Shown in pieces: positions 6,373 to 10,361 of a stretch of 10,361 nucleotides of DNA. The DNA is from Candidatus Eiseniibacteriota bacterium. Its GTDB lineage: Bacteria > Eisenbacteria > RBG-16-71-46 > JAFGJU01. A program made the position numbers and the translations under genes. The stretch lies in contig JAFGJU010000024.1 in the NCBI GenBank assembly GCA_016928935.1, positions 1 to 10,361 on the forward strand, given 5' to 3'. The notes beneath the pieces were generated by a model. That model saw only the letters and a list, made by a program, of their open reading frames with translations. It made no database searches and was not told the DNA's origin. Positions within the stretch are counted from its first letter, which is position 1. Every line of letters starts with the position of its first letter.

Positions 6373-7422
6373 TCACGGCACCCGTGGCTGTGAGCTCCAG
6401 CCGGCGCACGAGGCGCCCGCGTCAAGAACCTCCTCTAGGGTCGAGCACGCGCAGAGTCCCAGCGGAGATCGCTCGCCGGCAGCGAGTCTCAGGGTGCCCG
6501 CAACGGCCACCATGACGCCGTTGTCAGAGCACAGCGGCGGCGAAGGAATCAGCAATTCCACGCCCAGCTCTTCGCACGCGGCGGCCGCCGCCTGTCTGAG
6601 CTCTCTGTTGCACGCGACGCCGCCGGCCAGCACCGCCTGTCGGACCCGCTTCGCCTCGCAGGCCTGCGCGAGCTTCTGGACCAGCACTTCCGTGATGTTA
6701 CGCTGAAAAGAGGCCGCCACGTCGCGCTTGAGCTCTTCCGTCAGCGGCCTGTGCGTCTCCAGGAAGTACTTGACCGCGGTCTTGAGCCCGCTGAAGCTCA
6801 TGTCCATGCCCGCCCGCTTGAGCCTGGCCTTGGGGAAGGTTATCCCGCCCGGGTCGCCGTCCGCGGCCAGGGCCTCTATCTCGGGCCCTCCGGGGAAGCC
6901 CAGGCCCATCATCTTGGCCACCTTGTCTATCGCTTCCCCGGCCGCGTCGTCCACAGTGGAGCCGATGAGCTCGTACCGCCCGAACTCCTTCACGTAGACC
7001 AGCTCCGTGTGCCCGCCGGACACGCACAACCCGACGAACGGCGGCCTTAGCTCCCGGCCCTCTGCCAGGACCGCGAACAGGTGCGCCTCCACGTGGTTCA
7101 CGCCGACGCAGGGCTTGCGCGTCGCGAACGCGAGCGCCTTGCCGAAGCAGAGTCCCACCAGCAGCGAGCCGATGAGGCCCGGGCCCATCGTCGCCGCGAT
7201 TCCGTCTATCTCGTCCAACGTAACGCCGGCTTCGTCGAGCGCGGCCGTCACCACCGGCACTACAAGCGTGATGTGGTGCCTGGAGGCGATCTCCGGCACC
7301 ACGCCGCCGTACAGACTGTGAACGGGCTGCGACGAGACGACGTTGGAGAGCACCGCCCTCCCGTCTCTCAACACGGCGGCCGCGGTGTCGTCACAGGAAG
7401 TCTCTATCCCAAGGACCAGCAC
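6373..7422 (-). CDS. tsaD: tRNA N6-adenosine threonylcarbamoyltransferase TsaD
   Basis: TsaD transfers the threonylcarbamoyl group from TC-AMP to A37 of ANN-decoding tRNAs, making t6A, in the cytoplasm together with TsaB and TsaE. The 349-residue product has the usual length and all family signatures: N-terminal GIETSCDDT (5-13); metal ligands H110 and H114 in NHVEAH; SGGHTE (135-140); the GFPGGP segment (175-180); SFSGLKTA (209-216); GGVACN (267-272); and D300 in CSDNG, which completes the metal site. The start is GTG 7422, placed by GIETSC beginning at residue 5 and a GGGAGA site about 8 bases upstream. It lies 42 bases after atpC and 25 bases before the glycosyltransferase gene, so it is probably part of the same transcript. 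Linkage to ATP synthase genes is not its best-known context. tsaB and tsaE are not in the window. Confidence 0.97.
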   Translation of the reverse strand: MLVLGIETSCDDTAAAVLRDGRAVLSNVVSSQPVHSLYGGVVPEIASRHHITLVVPVVTAALDEAGVTLDEIDGIAATMGPGLIGSLLVGLCFGKALAFATRKPCVGVNHVEAHLFAVLAEGRELRPPFVGLCVSGGHTELVYVKEFGRYELIGSTVDDAAGEAIDKVAKMMGLGFPGGPEIEALAADGDPGGITFPKARLKRAGMDMSFSGLKTAVKYFLETHRPLTEELKRDVAASFQRNITEVLVQKLAQACEAKRVRQAVLAGGVACNRELRQAAAAACEELGVELLIPSPPLCSDNGVMVAVAGTLRLAAGERSPLGLCACSTLEEVLDAGASCAGWSSQPRVP

Positions 7423-7464
7423 CGGCGTGATTCTCCCAAGAGGAAACCGGCCGCTCGCGCCAGG

Positions 7465-7881
7465 CTACTCGGGTCTCCTAGAGCGGCAGACCTGTATGCG
7501 GTTGGTGGCTCTTGCGAAGGCGGCTTTCGCCCCGGCGGCGTCGGGACCGGCATGAACGGAGCACACTATGCTGAAGGCTCTCTCCCTGGCCGCTTCTGCC
7601 CTGGCCAGGTCGATGTCGCACGCCTGTTCTATGGCGTCGGCCAGGAGAGTGGCCGCGTTCCCGGACACCTCCATCAGACCACCGCTCACCGCGTAGATGC
7701 TCTCGACACCCTGGGCATCCGTCACCGTCAGCTTTCCCGGCTGAAGCGCCGCGACGAAGGGGGCGTGATGCGCCAGCACTCCGAAGTAACCCTCCAGGCC
7801 CGGCGCGACGAGGGACCTCACGTCCGCGTCGTAGACGCTCTTCTCCAGCGTCAGGACTTTCAGTCTGTAAAGGTCCGCCAC
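7465..7881 (-). CDS. atpC: F1 ATP synthase epsilon subunit
   Basis: Epsilon is the small central-stalk subunit that joins gamma to the c-ring and can inhibit ATP hydrolysis through its C-terminal helices. The 138-residue product has the N-terminal beta-sandwich with GYFGVLAHHAPFVAAL (31-46), matching the family's GxFGVLPxHxP signature, and the VSGGLMEV segment (65-72). Alternating alanine and charged residues from about 89 to 131 fit the two-helix hairpin. Length is normal. The start is GTG 7881, fixed by MADLYRLKV aligning with family N-termini. Its ribosome binding site is poor: only GGGA about 10 bases upstream, and that lies in a hairpin. It follows atpD after an unusually long 136-base gap. 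Confidence 0.95.
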   Translation of the reverse strand: MADLYRLKVLTLEKSVYDADVRSLVAPGLEGYFGVLAHHAPFVAALQPGKLTVTDAQGVESIYAVSGGLMEVSGNAATLLADAIEQACDIDLARAEAARERAFSIVCSVHAGPDAAGAKAAFARATNRIQVCRSRRPE

Positions 7882-7890
7882 CTTGATTGT

Positions 7891-7907
7891 CCCGTGTGTC
7901 GCACGGG
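7891..7907 (-). promoter_or_regulatory. Hairpin covering the atpC translation start region
   Basis: On the minus strand CCCGTG, a CGACA loop and CACGGG form a perfect 6-base-pair stem ending 9 bases before the atpC GTG. The GGG of the 3' arm is the only Shine-Dalgarno-like sequence there, so folding would hide it. This could lower epsilon synthesis relative to beta. The structure is seen; the role is inference. Confidence 0.45.
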
Positions 7908-7997
7908 CTCCGGGCGGCGTGTCACGCCGAGCTCGCCCGTGCGGGTTGTTCGCCGCGGTTCCGCGCAGCTGCGCCGCCGGCCGGAGCGTCCCACCGA

Positions 7998-8017
7998 GCC
8001 GCGGCCCACGCCGCGGC
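7998..8017 (-). other. GC-rich hairpin directly after the atpD stop codon
   Basis: On the minus strand GCCGCGG, a CGTGGG loop and CCGCGGC form a perfect 7-base-pair all-GC stem starting immediately after the atpD TAG. No run of T follows, so it is not a standard intrinsic terminator. Such hairpins between subunit genes can stop 3' exonuclease decay and raise expression of the upstream gene. Here that would suit the need for three beta subunits per epsilon (inference). Confidence 0.5.
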
Positions 8018-9460
8018 CTAAGCAGTGGCCTTTCTCATCTCTTCGGCCTGTTCAATCGCTTCCTCGATCGTGCCCACCATGTAGAACGCGGCCTCAGGAA
8101 CCCCGTCGTGCTTTCCCTGCACTATCTCCTCGAACCCCCTCACCGTGTCCTCCAGCTTGACGTACCTGCCCTTTCTGCCGGTGAACGCCTCCGCCACGAA
8201 GAACGGCTGAGACAGGAATTTCTGAATCTTCCTGGCGCGCGCGACCACCAGCTTGTCCTCTTCCGAAAGCTCGTCGATTCCCAGAATCGCGATGATGTCC
8301 TGCAGGTCCTTGTATCTCTGGAGGATCTTCTGGACGCTCCTGGCCACGGTGTAGTGTCTGTCGCCCACCACCTTGGGGTCCAGGATCCTGGAGGTCGAAT
8401 CCAAGGGGTCTACCGCCGGATAGATGCCCAGCTGCGATATCTTTCTGGAAAGCACGGTCGTGGCGTCCAAATGCGAGAACGCCGTGGCCGGAGCCGGGTC
8501 CGTGAGGTCGTCGGCCGGGACGTATATCGCCTGCACCGACGTTATCGACCCCGTCTTCGTGGACGTGATCCGCTCCTGAAGCTCGCCCATCTCCGTCCCG
8601 AGCGTGGGCTGGTAGCCCACTGCGGAGGGCATCCTTCCGAGGAGCGCCGAGACCTCCGAGCCCGCCTGCACGAAACGAAAGATGTTGTCTATGAACAGGA
8701 GCACGTCCTGGTTCTCTTCGTCCCTGAAGTACTCGGCCATCGTGACGCCGGTGAGGCCGACCCTGAGCCTCGCGCCCGGCGGCTCGTTCATCTGTCCGAA
8801 CACAAGACAAGTCTTTGAGATGACGCCCGACTGCCGCATGTCCAGCCAGAGGTCGTTTCCCTCTCTGGTCCTCTCGCCCACGCCCGCGAACACGGAGTAA
8901 CCCCCGTGCTCCGTGGCGATGTTGCGTATGAGCTCCATCAGGATGACCGTCTTGCCCAGGCCCGCCCCGCCGAAGAGGCCGATCTTGCCTCCTGTGGCGT
9001 ACGGTGCGAGCAGGTCTATGACCTTTATGCCGGTCTCGAAGATAGTCGTTTTTGTCTCCTGCGCCTCGAACGGCGGCGACGGCCTGTGGATGGGGTATCG
9101 CTTGTCCGGACGCGGGATGGGCCCCAGGTTGTCAATCGGCTCGCCCACCAGGTTGAACATTCGGCCGAGAGTCTGCTCGCCCACCGGCACCGTGATGGGC
9201 CCGCCGGTGTCGACGACTTTCATGCCGCGGACGAGCCCGTCCGTCGAGGCCATGGCCACACAGCGAGCGGTGTTGTCCCCGAGATGCAGGGACACCTCCA
9301 CGGTCAGCTCCGTGCCGCGCTTCTCATCCGGTATCTTCAGAGCGTTGTATATCTCCGGCAGCTCCTCCGCCTCAAACTGTACGTCAACCGTGGGACCGAT
9401 GACCTGCACGACGCGGCCGAACTTCTTCGAAGCGTGGGCGTCAGTCGCGGCCTTTTCCAT
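8018..9460 (-). CDS. atpD: F1 ATP synthase beta subunit (catalytic)
   Basis: Beta carries the three catalytic sites of F1 and alternates with alpha in the cytoplasmic head of the ATP synthase. The 480-residue product is full length. It has the N-terminal barrel (about 13-90); P-loop GGAGLGKT (164-171) with K170 and T171; catalytic glutamate E196 in GERTREGNDL; the Walker B strand LLFIDNIFRF (254-263); RMPSAVGYQPTL (276-287); and the regulatory DELSEED loop (396-402) that contacts gamma. One oddity is Leu at residue 168, where the family P-loop almost always has Val (GGAGVGKT). The change is conservative and the rest is canonical, so it should be active. ATG 9460 follows GGAGG at a short 4-base spacing, 31 bases after atpG. 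F1 residues do not show whether the enzyme is H+- or Na+-coupled. Confidence 0.98.
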   Translation of the reverse strand: MEKAATDAHASKKFGRVVQVIGPTVDVQFEAEELPEIYNALKIPDEKRGTELTVEVSLHLGDNTARCVAMASTDGLVRGMKVVDTGGPITVPVGEQTLGRMFNLVGEPIDNLGPIPRPDKRYPIHRPSPPFEAQETKTTIFETGIKVIDLLAPYATGGKIGLFGGAGLGKTVILMELIRNIATEHGGYSVFAGVGERTREGNDLWLDMRQSGVISKTCLVFGQMNEPPGARLRVGLTGVTMAEYFRDEENQDVLLFIDNIFRFVQAGSEVSALLGRMPSAVGYQPTLGTEMGELQERITSTKTGSITSVQAIYVPADDLTDPAPATAFSHLDATTVLSRKISQLGIYPAVDPLDSTSRILDPKVVGDRHYTVARSVQKILQRYKDLQDIIAILGIDELSEEDKLVVARARKIQKFLSQPFFVAEAFTGRKGRYVKLEDTVRGFEEIVQGKHDGVPEAAFYMVGTIEEAIEQAEEMRKATA

Positions 9461-9491
9461 GAATCCTCCGTGCTCGGGCGCTGGCCCGCTG

Positions 9492-10361
9492 CTATCTCAC
9501 CGCCTCTGCCGTTCCGACTATGTCGGCGATCTCCCTGGTGATCGCGCTCTGTCTCGCCCTGTTGCGCTGCAGGGTGAGCTCGTACGCCATGTCGTCGGCG
9601 TTCTTCGTGGCGAAACTCATGGCCACCATTCTGGCCGAATGCTCGGACGCGCAGGACTCGGCCACGGCCATGTACACCTTCATTTCCACGTACCTGGGGA
9701 GCAACTCTCCCAGGAGCCGGCCCGCGGGCGGCTCGAAGATGTAGCCGTACGCGCCCGCCGCCGACTCCCCCTCACGCCGCGTGAGCGGCAGAAGCCGCTC
9801 CGCGACGACCCTGCGCGAACCGGACGTAATGAAGTGCGTGTAAACGAGCCAGACCTCGTCCGTCTGCCCGCTCAGAAAGTACTGCATCAGCTGCGCCGAC
9901 AACTGCTGAGTGAGCGCCGTATCCGCGAAGGCACCCAGCTCCGGAAAATGGCAGAGCAGGTCGTCTCCCCTTCTTCTGTAGAAGTTCGCGGCCTTCCTGC
10001 CCACGGGCGAGAACCGCACGCTCGGGCCGCCGGGCCTTCGCGCCAGCTCCGCAGCCACCTCTTCCGCCCGGGAGACGACGTTCCAGTTGAACGAGCCGCA
10101 GAGCCCCCTGTCCGACGCCACGACGCATACGGCGGCCGCGGTCACCTCCCGCGCCACCAGGAACGGGTGCGTCGCGACTTCGTCAGAGAGTGTGATCTTG
10201 CTGACGACCGCATCCAGCTTCTCCGCGTACGGCCGGGCGGCGAGCAGGCGCGCCTGGGCGCGCTTGAGGCGCGCCGCGGACACCATCTCCATGGCCCTGG
10301 CTATCTGCCTGGTGCTCTGGACGCTCCTTATCCTGCGCCTTATGTCACGAAGCGACAGCAC
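9492..10361 (-). CDS. atpG: F1 ATP synthase gamma subunit
   Basis: Gamma is the rotating central shaft that couples the c-ring of F0 to the catalytic beta subunits. The 289-residue product shows the family landmarks: an N-terminal helix starting SLRDIRRRIRSV and continuing AMEMVSAARLKRAQ (23-36); SDRGLCGSFNWNV (83-95); and a C-terminal helix with LQRNRARQSAITREIADIVG (264-283), the part that sits inside the alpha3beta3 ring. Length is normal. The apparent start is GTG 10361-10359, the very last codon of the window. It fits family N-termini, but the ribosome binding site is not visible, so a few more residues upstream cannot be ruled out. The gene order with atpD and atpC to its left is the standard F1 order; atpA and the F0 genes would be expected to the right, outside the window. 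Confidence 0.96.
   Translation of the reverse strand: MLSLRDIRRRIRSVQSTRQIARAMEMVSAARLKRAQARLLAARPYAEKLDAVVSKITLSDEVATHPFLVAREVTAAAVCVVASDRGLCGSFNWNVVSRAEEVAAELARRPGGPSVRFSPVGRKAANFYRRRGDDLLCHFPELGAFADTALTQQLSAQLMQYFLSGQTDEVWLVYTHFITSGSRRVVAERLLPLTRREGESAAGAYGYIFEPPAGRLLGELLPRYVEMKVYMAVAESCASEHSARMVAMSFATKNADDMAYELTLQRNRARQSAITREIADIVGTAEAVR

Noticed and set aside
6348..6425. Earlier TTG start for the glycosyltransferase, preceded by GAGGAGG
   Set aside because: The GAGGAGG bases encode Glu-Glu-Val of the tsaD C-terminus, and using this start would overlap tsaD by 53 bases. The 26 extra residues resemble no signal sequence, and ATG 6347 has its own ribosome binding site.
7998..8017. Intrinsic terminator after atpD
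   Set aside because: The GC hairpin is strong, but no T-run follows and atpC continues on the same strand, so full termination is unlikely.
92..9744. Many long open frames on the plus strand and in other minus frames
   Set aside because: They lie opposite or within clearly recognised genes and arise from GC-rich codon bias. None shows a known motif or a convincing start region.
1..10361. CRISPR arrays, tRNA or rRNA genes, insertion sequences, attachment sites
   Set aside because: No repeat-spacer pattern, cloverleaf, transposase or terminal repeats were seen. The window is compact chromosomal coding DNA.

Overview
All genes in this window lie on the minus strand, so transcription runs from right to left. 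The DNA is GC-rich (around 60% by eye) and densely coding. GTG and TTG starts are common: atpG, atpC and tsaD start with GTG, and the response regulator at 3939 starts with TTG. The F1 ATP synthase genes, bacterial TsaD, two-component genes and a near-consensus sigma-54 promoter point to a bacterium. The lineage cannot be fixed from the sequence. The style (ATP synthase genes followed by tsaD, a GT-C/TPR fusion, abundant GAF-type signalling) would suit an uncultured deep-branching Gram-negative phylum, but that is a guess.

Right half (10361 to 4329): a housekeeping block in the order atpG (F1 gamma), atpD (F1 beta), atpC (F1 epsilon), tsaD (tRNA t6A modification), then a large membrane glycosyltransferase of the GT-C type with a C-terminal TPR array. 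Gaps are 31, 136, 42 and 25 bases. The 136-base gap between atpD and atpC is the only long one. It holds two GC-rich hairpins, one directly after the atpD stop and one covering the only Shine-Dalgarno-like bases before atpC.

Middle (3940 to 4328): a 389-base non-coding stretch separates the two gene blocks. It carries a near-perfect sigma-54 promoter (-24/-12 elements at 4004-4019) firing leftward, with a predicted start about 54 bases before the next gene. Dyad-symmetric sequences lie about 150-170 bases upstream of that start, where an enhancer-binding activator would sit. No intrinsic terminator is evident for the right-hand block.

Left half (3939 to 1): a compact signalling operon. It encodes (1) a response regulator with a receiver and a variant diguanylate-cyclase domain (GGDDF instead of GGDEF); (2) a 908-residue membrane histidine kinase whose kinase core is followed by a second GAF domain and a variant HD-GYP domain; and (3) a second receiver protein, starting 4 bases after the kinase stop and cut by the window edge. 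Putting a c-di-GMP synthase-like domain, a c-di-GMP phosphodiesterase-like domain and a phosphorelay in one sigma-54-controlled operon is the most interesting aspect of the window. Both c-di-GMP domains have changes at key residues, so they may be regulatory or altered in activity rather than standard enzymes.
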